Assembly (NCBI RefSeq): GCF_003385495.1
Contig: NZ_QNUH01000003.1
Coordinates: 124,001-188,000, forward strand
Direction of reading: 5' to 3'
DNA length: 64,000 nucleotides
DNA from: Chryseobacterium elymi
Lineage (GTDB): Bacteria > Bacteroidota > Bacteroidia > Flavobacteriales > Weeksellaceae
A model generated the notes under the pieces. The model saw nothing but the letters and a program-made list of their open reading frames with translations. It had not been told where the DNA came from and did no database searches. Both the position numbers and the translations under genes were made by a program. How positions within the stretch are numbered: the first letter of the stretch is position 1; each line of letters opens with the position of its first letter. Below, piece after piece: positions 32,977-41,950 of this stretch.

Positions 32977-34278
32977 TTAGATTAATTCTGCATACAGGTC
33001 AAATTCTTCTGCTGAAGTAATTTTCACTTCAGCAAATTCTCCTATAGAAATGTAAGTTTCATCTGCTGAGACTAAAACTGTATTATCTACATCGGGTGAA
33101 TCAAACTCTGTCCTACCGATGAAAAAATTCCCTTCTTTTCTATCAAATATACATCTGAATGTTTTCCCGATCTTCTCCTGGTTCTTCTCCCAAGAAATCT
33201 GTGATTGGAGCTCCATGATCTCTTCTACCCTGGCTTCTTTTACTTCCTGAGGAATATCATCCTCCAATACATAAGCTCCAGTATTTTCTTCATGAGAATA
33301 GGTAAAGCATCCAAGCCTGTCAAACTTTTGCTCTCTTACCCAATCTTTCAGTTCCTGGAACCTTTCTTCAGTTTCTCCTGGATATCCTACAATCAAAGTA
33401 GTCCTAACAGCCATATCCGGAACTTTTTCTCTAAACTTAGCTAATAATGCATTGGTTTTTTCATGGGTAGTTCCTCGTTTCATTGATTTCAAAAGATCAG
33501 AGTTAATATGCTGAAGAGGAATATCAATATAATTGCAGACTTTAGGTTCTTCACGGATAATATCAAGAACATCTTCTGGAAAACCGCTTGGGAAAGCATA
33601 ATGAAGACGAATCCACTCTATACCTTCAACTTTCGCCAATTCTTTTAAAAGTTCTCCAAGCGCTCGTTTTTTATAAAGATCAAGACCATAATAAGTAAGG
33701 TCCTGGGCAATAAGGATGATCTCCTTTGTTCCCTTTTTTGCTAGTTTTTGAGCTTCCAAAACCAGTTTTTCGATAGGTGTAGATATGTGCCCACCTCTCA
33801 TTAAAGGAATTGCACAGAAAGAACATGGCCGGTCACAGCCTTCTGAAATCTTCAGGTATGCATAATGTTTGGGAGTTGTTGTGAGTCTCTCTCCTACCAG
33901 TTCGTGTTTGTAATCTGCACCAAGGTGCTTTAGGAGAATAGGGAGATCTCTTGTTCCGAAATACTGATCTACATCCGGAATTTCTTTAATAAGATCCGGC
34001 TTGTATCTTTCGGACAGACAACCTGTAACAAAAACTTTTTCGACTTCACCTCTGTTTTTTGCGTCTACATAATCAAGAATTGTATTAATCGATTCTTCTT
34101 TGGCATTATCAATAAATCCGCATGTATTGATCACTACAATATCTCCGCGGTCTTCGTGAACCACTTCTTTTCCATTTGCTTTCAGCTGGCTCATTAATAC
34201 TTCAGAATCATATACATTCTTGGAGCATCCTAGCGTAACCACATTGATTTTCTTCTTCCCTACAGATTTTGTGCGCAT
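32977..34278 (-). CDS. rimO: Ribosomal protein S12 methylthiotransferase
   Basis: The 433-residue radical-SAM enzyme methylthiolates aspartate 89 of ribosomal protein S12. Start at ATG 34278 (MRTKSVGKKK); the frame extends upstream but that part reads as non-coding. The N-terminal MTTase domain has LGCSKN near residue 20. The radical-SAM cluster CDRPCSFC (C-x3-C-x2-C) is near 150, and a TRAM domain ends the protein. It has the RimO-type architecture rather than MiaB. It lies convergently positioned behind the polysaccharide locus. Confidence 0.94.
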   Translation of the reverse strand: MRTKSVGKKKINVVTLGCSKNVYDSEVLMSQLKANGKEVVHEDRGDIVVINTCGFIDNAKEESINTILDYVDAKNRGEVEKVFVTGCLSERYKPDLIKEIPDVDQYFGTRDLPILLKHLGADYKHELVGERLTTTPKHYAYLKISEGCDRPCSFCAIPLMRGGHISTPIEKLVLEAQKLAKKGTKEIILIAQDLTYYGLDLYKKRALGELLKELAKVEGIEWIRLHYAFPSGFPEDVLDIIREEPKVCNYIDIPLQHINSDLLKSMKRGTTHEKTNALLAKFREKVPDMAVRTTLIVGYPGETEERFQELKDWVREQKFDRLGCFTYSHEENTGAYVLEDDIPQEVKEARVEEIMELQSQISWEKNQEKIGKTFRCIFDRKEGNFFIGRTEFDSPDVDNTVLVSADETYISIGEFAEVKITSAEEFDLYAELI

Positions 34279-34329
34279 CGTTTTGATTTTGAGTGTGCAA
34301 AGATACAAAATAATAAAAGAGTTAGGCTC

Positions 34330-34361
34330 AAAAAATAAAAACCAACTTAGGAAATTGGTTT
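34330..34361 (-). terminator. Terminator of the polysaccharide operon
   Basis: Minus-strand stem AAACCAA/TTGGTTT with a 9-nt loop (34339-34361), followed by TTATTTTTT. It lies just after the rfbC stop and closes the 20-kb operon. Confidence 0.8.
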
Positions 34362-34373
34362 TCAAAGCTTTAT

Positions 34374-34919
34374 TTAAAAATTCCGTTCAGAGAATTTGGG
34401 TAACAATTTATCTTTTTCAGAGAGAATAATTGCTTCAACTGGCAATTTCCAATCGATATTTAAATCAGGATCGTTCCATATAACGCTTCCCTCAGAATCT
34501 TTATTGTAAAAGTTATCGCATTTATATGAGAAAATAGCCGTTTCACTTAAAACCGAAAAGCCATGTCCGAAACCACGGGGTACATAAAGCTGAAGCTTAT
34601 TCTCCGGTGTAAGTTCAACTCCGAACCATTCTCCAAATGTTGCCGAATCTTTTCTCAGATCAACTGCCACATCAAAAACTCTTCCTTCCAGGCATGACAC
34701 CAGTTTGGCCTGGGCATGTTCTCCTTTCTGTAAATGGACTCCTCTGAGCACACCATATGAAGATTTTGAAATGTTATCCTGAACAAAATGACCGTTCATT
34801 CCCGTTAGTTCCTCAAATTTCTTTTCATTGAATTTTTCAAAGAAGTATCCTCTTTCATCTTCGAAGATAGTCGGTTCTATAATATAACAATCTTTTAAAG
34901 ATGTTTCTTTAATTTTCAT
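34374..34919 (-). CDS. rfbC: dTDP-4-dehydrorhamnose 3,5-epimerase
   Basis: The 181-residue cupin epimerase makes dTDP-4-keto-L-rhamnose. The catalytic histidine is in LRGVHLQKGEHAQ (about 58-70) and the partner aspartate and tyrosine follow in VAVDLRKDS and later. Length and start are normal. RmlA, RmlB and RmlD are absent from the window, so the rest of the dTDP-rhamnose pathway must be elsewhere. It is the last gene of the polysaccharide operon. Confidence 0.94.
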   Translation of the reverse strand: MKIKETSLKDCYIIEPTIFEDERGYFFEKFNEKKFEELTGMNGHFVQDNISKSSYGVLRGVHLQKGEHAQAKLVSCLEGRVFDVAVDLRKDSATFGEWFGVELTPENKLQLYVPRGFGHGFSVLSETAIFSYKCDNFYNKDSEGSVIWNDPDLNIDWKLPVEAIILSEKDKLLPKFSERNF

Positions 34920-34929
34920 TTTTGTATTT

Positions 34930-35892
34930 TTATAAATTATGTTCTTTTTTAAGTTTCCATTTTAGTCCCAGATAGATTCCTCCTAAGGGAATAAATATAA
35001 TCAAAATTATAAACCAAATTGGAAGTTGTGAATACATTAAAAATATATTAATTAATAATTGACAGGCAGCATACACAGAGCTTATTACTAAGTGTGAAAC
35101 TTTCTTTTCGTTAGCAAAAAGCTGATATAGGTGTCTTCTATGGGCTTCAAAAATATTCTCTTTCAACAATATCCTTTCTATAATTGTAAGGACTACTTCC
35201 ATTCCATAAATTGAAAGTAACAGAATGTATTTATACTCTCCTGTTCTCATGATAAGGAGAGTAATGAGACCTATTACCCAAAAGCCGATTCCCATACTCC
35301 CAACATCCCCTGCAAAACATTTTGCTTTTTTTCTAAAATTGAAAAAAAGAAAAACAAGACAGGCTAAAACGGGATACATAATAAAATCCATATCTGTAAA
35401 CTCAACAATGGCTTTATTGATATAAGCCAGAGATAAAAGAGTAACAAGGCTATATACACCTGTCATACCATTAATTCCATCCATAAAATTGTAGGCATTA
35501 AGAGTTCCAATTATTAAAACAAATAAAATCGGCCAGATCCAAAACGGCATTAGAATAAAAGCACCCGTAAAATATAAAAGAAGCATAACGGAAATAAAAT
35601 GAACAGAAAGCCTGATTTTATTAGATAAGGTTATTACGTCATCAATAAAACTAATCGTACAGATTGCAAGAAGTCCCAGGCCGAAAGACCAATAATGCTC
35701 AGCAACCATATGCATATTAAAGCAGCAAAAAACAATAAATGCAATAGGAAAGATAATTCCCCCTCCTCTTAGAGTAACCTGTGTATGTGCACTTCTATGG
35801 TTGGGCTTATCAATGATATTATATTGATCCGCAATTCTGAAATATATCAGTATTGAAATAAGGAGGATGACAGTGACAAGAATATATTCCAT
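34930..35892 (-). CDS. WecA/MraY-family sugar-phosphate transferase
   Basis: A polytopic enzyme of glycosyltransferase family 4 (320 residues, about ten helices). It would transfer a sugar-1-phosphate to undecaprenyl phosphate and so start the repeat unit. Motifs are FIDDVITLSNKIRLSVHF (about 83-100), NAYNFMDGINGM (about 132-143) and the loop HRRHLYQLF near 250. The neighbouring 301-residue reductase gene, 4 bp away, is a typical partner of the WbpL subgroup, which uses UDP-QuiNAc or UDP-FucNAc. This suggests that sugar is the first residue of the unit. Confidence 0.92.
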   Translation of the reverse strand: MEYILVTVILLISILIYFRIADQYNIIDKPNHRSAHTQVTLRGGGIIFPIAFIVFCCFNMHMVAEHYWSFGLGLLAICTISFIDDVITLSNKIRLSVHFISVMLLLYFTGAFILMPFWIWPILFVLIIGTLNAYNFMDGINGMTGVYSLVTLLSLAYINKAIVEFTDMDFIMYPVLACLVFLFFNFRKKAKCFAGDVGSMGIGFWVIGLITLLIMRTGEYKYILLLSIYGMEVVLTIIERILLKENIFEAHRRHLYQLFANEKKVSHLVISSVYAACQLLINIFLMYSQLPIWFIILIIFIPLGGIYLGLKWKLKKEHNL

Positions 35893-35896
35893 TACT

Positions 35897-36802
35897 TTAA
35901 CTGAAGCTTTTTATTGTTTTTTCAAGGCCTTGCTGTGATGAAACAGGAAGATCTGTAATTTTTAATATGTTTTTTATCTTTTCATTTGAAACCAAAAGAC
36001 TGCCTGTCATCTTTTTCAATCGTTTCGTATTAATTGGAAGAGGTACAATATCTCCGGCTTTTGCAATTCCTTGTATAAATATTTTAGGGACAGATAAATT
36101 GAGTGTTTTTTTATTTGTGACCTTTTTTATAATGCTTATGATATCCTTGGTTGAAACAGGTTCATTATCACAGATATGATAAATTCCCGTTTCAATTTCA
36201 TTTTCGTTTTTAATAATTTCCGATATAAAAAAATTGAAATTATCAACGGACAAAAACGATCTACTGTTCTCAAAAGATGCCAGCGGATATGGAAGTCCTT
36301 TCGAAATTATTTTATAAAGTAATCCTAAGTTGCCTTTATCTCCAGGACCATGAATCATTGGAGGTCTCAAGATAATCACTTTTTTATTTTTTGGAAGTAT
36401 TTGTTTTAACAGCCATTCCTCTGCCTGCCTTTTAGTCTTACCATATATGGAAAACGGATTACAGATAGATTCCTCTTCCAATGGTTTTTCAGATTCAAAT
36501 TCTTCTACAACAGCAATAGAGCTCACATGAATAAGCAGTCTGGCATCCGATTTAAAAAAAATATCAAATATTTCTTTTACCAATTCCACATTGGCAAAAA
36601 AATAATCTTCTTCAGACGCAGTTCCTTTATGATCATGTGCCTTGCCCACAAGATTAATCATAATATCCACCAAGCCTACATCTTCCCTCCAAGAAATATC
36701 CCTTAATGAGACAGCCTTAATTTCTGCATCAATCAATCTTGATTTCATGAGATTTTTTCCTACAAAACCGGAACCTCCAAAAACGGCTACATTCATAATC
36801 AT
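35897..36802 (-). CDS. SDR-family NDP-sugar reductase/epimerase, WbpV/WbpK-like
   Basis: The 301-residue short-chain dehydrogenase begins with the NAD-binding VFGGSGFVGKNL (about 6-17). The catalytic Tyr-x-x-x-Lys is in SIYGKTKRQAEEW, and RPPMIHGPGDKGN follows. It most resembles the enzymes that reduce UDP-2-acetamido-4-keto-2,6-dideoxyhexose to UDP-QuiNAc or UDP-FucNAc, which normally sit beside a WbpL-type transferase as here. The WbpM-like dehydratase at 52 kb could supply the keto sugar. Its start overlaps the previous gene by 4 bp (ATGA). Confidence 0.85.
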   Translation of the reverse strand: MIMNVAVFGGSGFVGKNLMKSRLIDAEIKAVSLRDISWREDVGLVDIMINLVGKAHDHKGTASEEDYFFANVELVKEIFDIFFKSDARLLIHVSSIAVVEEFESEKPLEEESICNPFSIYGKTKRQAEEWLLKQILPKNKKVIILRPPMIHGPGDKGNLGLLYKIISKGLPYPLASFENSRSFLSVDNFNFFISEIIKNENEIETGIYHICDNEPVSTKDIISIIKKVTNKKTLNLSVPKIFIQGIAKAGDIVPLPINTKRLKKMTGSLLVSNEKIKNILKITDLPVSSQQGLEKTIKSFS

Positions 36803-37827
36803 TGTTCTAAAACCTGCTCCCAGTGTTTAATAGATGAAAGACCGAATACTTCATTTATCCATCCCCTTAAAGACATGCTTTCTCTAATTTCAGAATTCAT
36901 TTCTTTAAAATCGGTCAGGAAAAAACTTATGTCAAATTTTATTGCTTCTCTTTCTATGATATAGATATTCTGCGGATCATAAAAAGGATATTTTTTTATT
37001 TTAGGATTGGTGGTAATTAATTTTCTACCGGCACCTAATGTTTCAAAGGTTCTCATTGTAAGACCGTCCTGTCCCGGATGGTTGATATCCAAAATCACTT
37101 TTGTATTCCTGTAAACATCAATAATTTCGTTATGAGAAAGACTATTGAATGATATATCTTTATAATCGAAGTTTTTAAAATTCTTATCTGTTGCTTTTTT
37201 ATATTTAAAAAGAAGCTTGCTGGGAGAATAGTAAAATGTAAACATTTTTAATTGATGTCCATTACACCATGATTTAGCTTTTTCACTAATTAAATAACGG
37301 TCTGAGTGTGCCGTTCCAATAAAAGCCAGATCATTCTGAAACTCTTTATTCTTTCCGTATAGATTTCCATAGTCCTGTGCAAAAAACAAAGGCCTGAAAT
37401 TCATTTGATACTGAACTGCATCCTGACTGTCAAAAGTAAATTTAGCATCAAAATAACTTAAAATATCCAATCCATTCGAATTATTCTTGAATGAGTCATA
37501 GGTATAAAAAATAAATTTGATCCCCGGATTATTGGCCTTTAAAAAATCAAGAAAAAACTTTGGTGTGGCTTCTCCTTTTATCAAAAGGAAATAGTCATAC
37601 TTTTCATCTCTTATCTTTTCAATGACCTCGTTAAAATACTGATTGATTTTAACGGAATACATTTCTTTTTTTATACGGATAATCGCTTTGCTGAAAAATG
37701 AATTGGAAGGCCGTTCATCAAACAAGCTCACAGAAGCACTCATTTTTTCAAGCTTATGCTTGATGAGAACTTCGTAATTAAAAAATTTAACCGAAATTAA
37801 AAGTATGTTTTTTCCTTTTAAATTCAT
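36799..37827 (-). CDS. CgeB-like glycosyltransferase
   Basis: A 342-residue GT-B-fold protein. The C-terminal part (about 245-330) contains RTFETLGAGRKLITTNPKIK with downstream INEVFG, matching the glycosyl-transferase 1_2/CgeB group. The first half lacks clear motifs. No membrane helices are seen, so it should act at the cytoplasmic face on the lipid-linked repeat unit. Donor and linkage unknown. Confidence 0.85.
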   Translation of the reverse strand: MNLKGKNILLISVKFFNYEVLIKHKLEKMSASVSLFDERPSNSFFSKAIIRIKKEMYSVKINQYFNEVIEKIRDEKYDYFLLIKGEATPKFFLDFLKANNPGIKFIFYTYDSFKNNSNGLDILSYFDAKFTFDSQDAVQYQMNFRPLFFAQDYGNLYGKNKEFQNDLAFIGTAHSDRYLISEKAKSWCNGHQLKMFTFYYSPSKLLFKYKKATDKNFKNFDYKDISFNSLSHNEIIDVYRNTKVILDINHPGQDGLTMRTFETLGAGRKLITTNPKIKKYPFYDPQNIYIIEREAIKFDISFFLTDFKEMNSEIRESMSLRGWINEVFGLSSIKHWEQVLEQ

Positions 37828-39114
37828 TTATCTATAATTATTAGTTTGTGGAATTTCTATATTCTTAGAATCAACAATAATACTCTTATTTGGATAATAA
37901 ATATAATTATCTTTAAAAAGCATACCTCCTGATTTATCAACTTGCAATGCTACTACGTTTGGTGTATTTCTATAATCTAAAAATTTATTATTTGTAATAA
38001 TTGATCTAGAATTAGGGATCACCTTTATTACGGCATTTACGTTATTAAGGCCTGCACAATCTATAAAATCATTATTTAATATACTCCAGTCGTAAGCTCC
38101 ATTTTTAATTATTACAGCTTCCTGATTTATTCCTTTAACAATATTACCAATTATCTTGATATTATTGCTGTTCTCACCTACAACGAAGTTTTTTGTATAA
38201 GAATTTTTATTATAATAGGTATAGCGGCCAAGAAAATTTGAATTACTAATAATAATTTCATCGCAATTATTTAAATAAAAGAAACTATTAATACTTTTTG
38301 TATCTGTCGCATGCACAAAAAAAGAATTTGTAATCTGAATCTGCTGAACTCTTTTAATTGTGTTGCCTTCAATTCTTATCTGGTAAGCTTCCCGACCATT
38401 ATTATTAAATAGTTCCCCAATATATGCATTTGTAATAGATGTATTTTGATGTCCTGTTTTTTCATCTAATGGTTTTAAAAGAAGTAAACATTCACTTGCA
38501 CTATTTAGCCAAATATTGGAGAGTCTGTTTCCACCTGCAACGATTTTAAGACAAACATCTCCTCCAGTAATTTCAGTATTAGTAATAGTGCTGTCTGAGA
38601 ATAACTCTACACCAACTTTATTTTTATAAAAAAACGAATTACTAATCCTGAGCAAACCTTGCCGCGATTTCAGACCAATAGTTTGGAAATTGTAGAAGCC
38701 AACATTATCAATAATCAATCCCCCACCAAATGTTCCATCAATACCCATTCCCCCTATATTATTGCCATCGAACCGTAAATTAGAAATTTTCACCCAATCA
38801 CACCCGTCTACAAACTTCAATATAGGCTCATTTCCTATTGATTTTAGTACTGTTCCTACATCATTGTGCCAATGATTAAAACCAACACCTTCCATACTTA
38901 AACCTTTAAAGTTATAAGGAACAACTAAAGTTCTCACTAAATAAACTCCTTGTTCAAAACGTATTGGCTTACCACTATTTAATGCACTCTGGATAGCTTT
39001 AGTATCATCAGTAACACCATCTCCCTTGGCATTAAATTCTTTCACCGACAAAATTTGTCCGGATAATCCTATTGAATTTAAAAATAAAATAAGAATTAAG
39101 GCAATTGTTTTCAA
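37828..39114 (-). CDS. Secreted right-handed beta-helix protein, pectate-lyase superfamily
   Basis: The 428-residue product has a signal peptide (1-19, ending LSGQ) and then the pectate_lyase_3 start KEFNAKGDGVTDDTKAIQSAL (residues 24-44). Repeated N-rich strands follow along a parallel beta-helix. Such proteins in capsule loci can cut or modify the polymer as it is exported, or simply bind it. No lyase catalytic triad can be fixed from sequence. It is wedged with 0-6 bp gaps between glycosyltransferase and epimerase genes, so its role is tied to this polysaccharide. Confidence 0.88.
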   Translation of the reverse strand: MKTIALILILFLNSIGLSGQILSVKEFNAKGDGVTDDTKAIQSALNSGKPIRFEQGVYLVRTLVVPYNFKGLSMEGVGFNHWHNDVGTVLKSIGNEPILKFVDGCDWVKISNLRFDGNNIGGMGIDGTFGGGLIIDNVGFYNFQTIGLKSRQGLLRISNSFFYKNKVGVELFSDSTITNTEITGGDVCLKIVAGGNRLSNIWLNSASECLLLLKPLDEKTGHQNTSITNAYIGELFNNNGREAYQIRIEGNTIKRVQQIQITNSFFVHATDTKSINSFFYLNNCDEIIISNSNFLGRYTYYNKNSYTKNFVVGENSNNIKIIGNIVKGINQEAVIIKNGAYDWSILNNDFIDCAGLNNVNAVIKVIPNSRSIITNNKFLDYRNTPNVVALQVDKSGGMLFKDNYIYYPNKSIIVDSKNIEIPQTNNYR

Positions 39115-39120
39115 AATAAT

Positions 39121-40254
39121 CTATTTATATAAACCTTTAGCTTTCATCTCATCAATTGACTTTTGGTATTGGTCTTCCTGCACTTCCTGAGTATTTACCC
39201 ATTCTGTGAATTTCTTTAGCCCTTCCTCAAAACTTACCTTCGGCTCAAATCCTAATAAAGAATTAATTTTCGTTAAATCAGCGTAATTGTGACGAATATC
39301 TCCTAAACGATAATTTCCTGAAACCGTTATCGGAACATCAACACCGTAGTTTTTGATTAGACCATTGGCCACTTCCAGAACATTAGTTGCAACACCAGTT
39401 CCTACATTGAAAACATGATTGTCAGCTTCCTCTTTCTCCAAACCTAAAATAGTAGCATCTACCACATCATCAATAAAAACAAAATCTCTGGTTTCTTTTC
39501 CGTCTTCGAAAATGTTGATCCCGTTACCGTTTTTAATTTGAGTCGAAAAAATAGAAAGAATTCCTGTATATGGGTTTTTCAAAGATTGGCCAGGCCCATA
39601 AACATTTTGGTAACGGAATGCAACACCAGCAATACCAATTGTAGGACAAACTGTAAGCACCATCTGTTCCTGGTTTTGTTTTGTAATACCATAAACAGAT
39701 GAAGGATGAATTTTTGAAGTTTCATCTGTTCCTACCAAAGTAAGAGCAGAAGAACCAGGATATTTCACTTCGAAATCACCTTTATCCATATAATCTGCAG
39801 TACGCTGTGTCGGATAGACTGCACCGAGCTCTTGACTGATGTACTTACCTTCTCCATAAATAGAACGGGAAGAAGCCACCACTACTTTTTTAATATTATG
39901 TTTTGTATTGACCAATAAATCTAAAAGAATAGCAGTTCCACCAATATTAACATCAATATATTTTTTTACTTCGTACATAGATTGTCCCGTACCGGTTTCG
40001 GCAGCATAATGGATGATAGCATCCTGACCTTCTAAAGCTTTTTTCCAATCTTCCTCACTGGTTACTGAACCTAAAATAAATTTAACCTTATCTTTAATGC
40101 TAAGATACAAAGGGGAAGTTTCGGCAGGATTATCACCATGTATTTGCGGCGAAAGGTTATCCAAAACCGTAATATTATAACCTTTATCAATCAGTTTTAA
40201 CGCTAAATTAGAGCCTATAAAACCGGCTCCACCTGTAATTAATATATTTTTCAT
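39121..40254 (-). CDS. NAD-dependent sugar epimerase, WbiB-like
   Basis: The 377-residue extended SDR enzyme begins ITGGAGFIGSNLALKL (about 5-20) and has catalytic SVYGITKQ (Tyr-x-x-x-Lys) near 190. It also has an insert around 150-170 (TADYMDKGDFEVKYPGSS) shared with dTDP-L-rhamnose 4-epimerases. Together with RfbC it could give dTDP-6-deoxy-L-talose, but the substrate is inferred only. The alternative is a UDP-hexose 4-epimerase. It is 6 bp from the beta-helix gene. Confidence 0.85.
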   Translation of the reverse strand: MKNILITGGAGFIGSNLALKLIDKGYNITVLDNLSPQIHGDNPAETSPLYLSIKDKVKFILGSVTSEEDWKKALEGQDAIIHYAAETGTGQSMYEVKKYIDVNIGGTAILLDLLVNTKHNIKKVVVASSRSIYGEGKYISQELGAVYPTQRTADYMDKGDFEVKYPGSSALTLVGTDETSKIHPSSVYGITKQNQEQMVLTVCPTIGIAGVAFRYQNVYGPGQSLKNPYTGILSIFSTQIKNGNGINIFEDGKETRDFVFIDDVVDATILGLEKEEADNHVFNVGTGVATNVLEVANGLIKNYGVDVPITVSGNYRLGDIRHNYADLTKINSLLGFEPKVSFEEGLKKFTEWVNTQEVQEDQYQKSIDEMKAKGLYK

Positions 40255-40266
40255 AATTTGTATTTA

Positions 40267-40872
40267 TTAATCATTATATTTTTCCCAACGTTGAGTTTCA
40301 AAATTATATTTTTTTATTGGTTTCGCAGGAGTCCCCACCGCAATAACATTTGCAGGTAAACTTTTTGAAACTACCGAGTTGGCTCCTACAATTGTACCCT
40401 TTCCTATAACTACTCCGGGTAAGACAGAAACAAATTCACCTAACCAAACATTATCTTCAATGATAACTGGTTTTGAAAATAATTTTCTATCATGCGGAAT
40501 TGAATCTGGAGAAGAATCATTTTCATTTCCCGCATAGCTTCCATGTGAACAGTCTGACACATAAATTTTACTCGCAAATAAGACATTGTTCCCTATTTCC
40601 ACTTTTTCCATTGCTGTTATATGAACATAATCGTTCATCTGAAAATTCTCGCCAAAGAATAAAGTGGGTTGCTTATTTTCCGGATATGCCTCTATCCTGC
40701 ATCCTACACCTGTTGTAAAACCTTTTGAAACTTTAATAAACTTTTTACCACGAATATCGATTGGGAAACGAACGATACGAGCATCTGAAAAGGTAAATTT
40801 AGTTCTAATCAGATTCAAAGTCATTTTGCATAATCCCCAAAAACCGTATTGTGTCAGCTTACCTCCCATCAT
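40267..40872 (-). CDS. Hexapeptide-repeat acetyltransferase
   Basis: A 201-residue left-handed beta-helix acyltransferase of the maltose/galactoside acetyltransferase type. The repeats run about 65-175, with the catalytic-histidine region in VSDCSHGSYAG and the closing GVVIGKGTIVGANSVVSKSL. It should O-acetylate a sugar of the repeat unit. The start overlaps the previous glycosyltransferase by 14 bp. Confidence 0.9.
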   Translation of the reverse strand: MMGGKLTQYGFWGLCKMTLNLIRTKFTFSDARIVRFPIDIRGKKFIKVSKGFTTGVGCRIEAYPENKQPTLFFGENFQMNDYVHITAMEKVEIGNNVLFASKIYVSDCSHGSYAGNENDSSPDSIPHDRKLFSKPVIIEDNVWLGEFVSVLPGVVIGKGTIVGANSVVSKSLPANVIAVGTPAKPIKKYNFETQRWEKYND

Positions 40873-41950
40873 ACAATTCTTTATAAAATTCCAAATATTT
40901 CAAATAAGTTTTATCCCAGTCAAATTTAGGAAATTGCAAAATTCCTTTTTGAATTAATTCTCTTCTAAATAATTCATCCTCTAATTTCAAAATACCATCA
41001 GCCATCAAATTCTCATTGATATCATCATACAATACGGCTGCATCTCCAACGACTTCCGGTATTGAAGAGTTTTTACTTGCAATAACCGGGCAATGTGTTT
41101 TCATAGCCTCCACTAGCGGAATACCAAATCCTTCGTATGATGATGGATATAGAAGCACGAAGGCTTTATTATATAAAAAATTCAGATCCTCATTATTTAG
41201 TCTAGAAACCTGAATATATTGTGTTCCCAATAAAGATTCAACGTACAATTTTTCATCATCATTAAATGGCTCTCCTATAATTACTAGTTTATATTTATCC
41301 TTAACTTTCGCAGCAGTTTTAACTGCTATAGGAAAATTTTTATACTCTGTTCTGTGGCCTATGTAGAGTAAATATTTATAATTTTCAAGAATCGCGAATT
41401 TTGGGGTTTTCTGCGAAATTTCAAAATTCTCATTTATTTTGAAAAAGTCATTACTCACACCATTGTAAATAACTCTAATTTTTTTGGGATCTAAATTCGG
41501 AACAAAATGCAAAAGATCTTTTTTGGTATTTTCCGAAATACAAATAATACCATCAGAGTTCAAAACGGCATGTTTTTTTTGTTGCAAATTCACCCAACGG
41601 GCTAAACCGGTTCTAAATTTTTCAGTTGTAAAATCGTGTATCGTTGTTACATTGATCGCATATTTTGATCCTGAAATCCTAAAATAACTGGAATGAAATA
41701 TACTCTTTTCCTGTATTGACTTCGTAAAGTTTAAATATCTCCTAATCTTTAAACTTAGAAAAGTTTCTTTTTCTACATTATGAAGTGAAAGTTCTCTTCT
41801 AAAAATATTATTATTGGGCTCTTTTTGTTCATAAAATACAGCATCCAATCTTTTGTCCGCACTGAACCTTTTTATAAGTTCAGTCCAATAAACCGAGCCT
41901 CCTCCAGAGTTTTGAAGTGAATATATGATATTATCGAATACGATTTTCAT
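40859..41950 (-). CDS. Glycosyltransferase family 4/1, GT-B
   Basis: A 363-residue glycosyltransferase. The first half includes [15 protein letters not shown] (nucleotide-sugar and acceptor region), and the second has the E-x7-E retaining motif in [20 protein letters not shown] (about 270-289). The GT1 fold and the retaining E-x7-E are clear. Linkage unknown. It overlaps Wzy by 4 bp. Confidence 0.93.
   Translation of the reverse strand: MKIVFDNIIYSLQNSGGGSVYWTELIKRFSADKRLDAVFYEQKEPNNNIFRRELSLHNVEKETFLSLKIRRYLNFTKSIQEKSIFHSSYFRISGSKYAINVTTIHDFTTEKFRTGLARWVNLQQKKHAVLNSDGIICISENTKKDLLHFVPNLDPKKIRVIYNGVSNDFFKINENFEISQKTPKFAILENYKYLLYIGHRTEYKNFPIAVKTAAKVKDKYKLVIIGEPFNDDEKLYVESLLGTQYIQVSRLNNEDLNFLYNKAFVLLYPSSYEGFGIPLVEAMKTHCPVIASKNSSIPEVVGDAAVLYDDINENLMADGILKLEDELFRRELIQKGILQFPKFDWDKTYLKYLEFYKELYDGR

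Noticed and set aside
34374..34919. A complete dTDP-rhamnose pathway
   Set aside because: Only the RfbC step is in the window; RmlA, RmlB and RmlD are not.
37828..39114. A true pectate lyase
   Set aside because: Only the superfamily start and beta-helix pattern are visible, with no confirmed calcium or catalytic residues.
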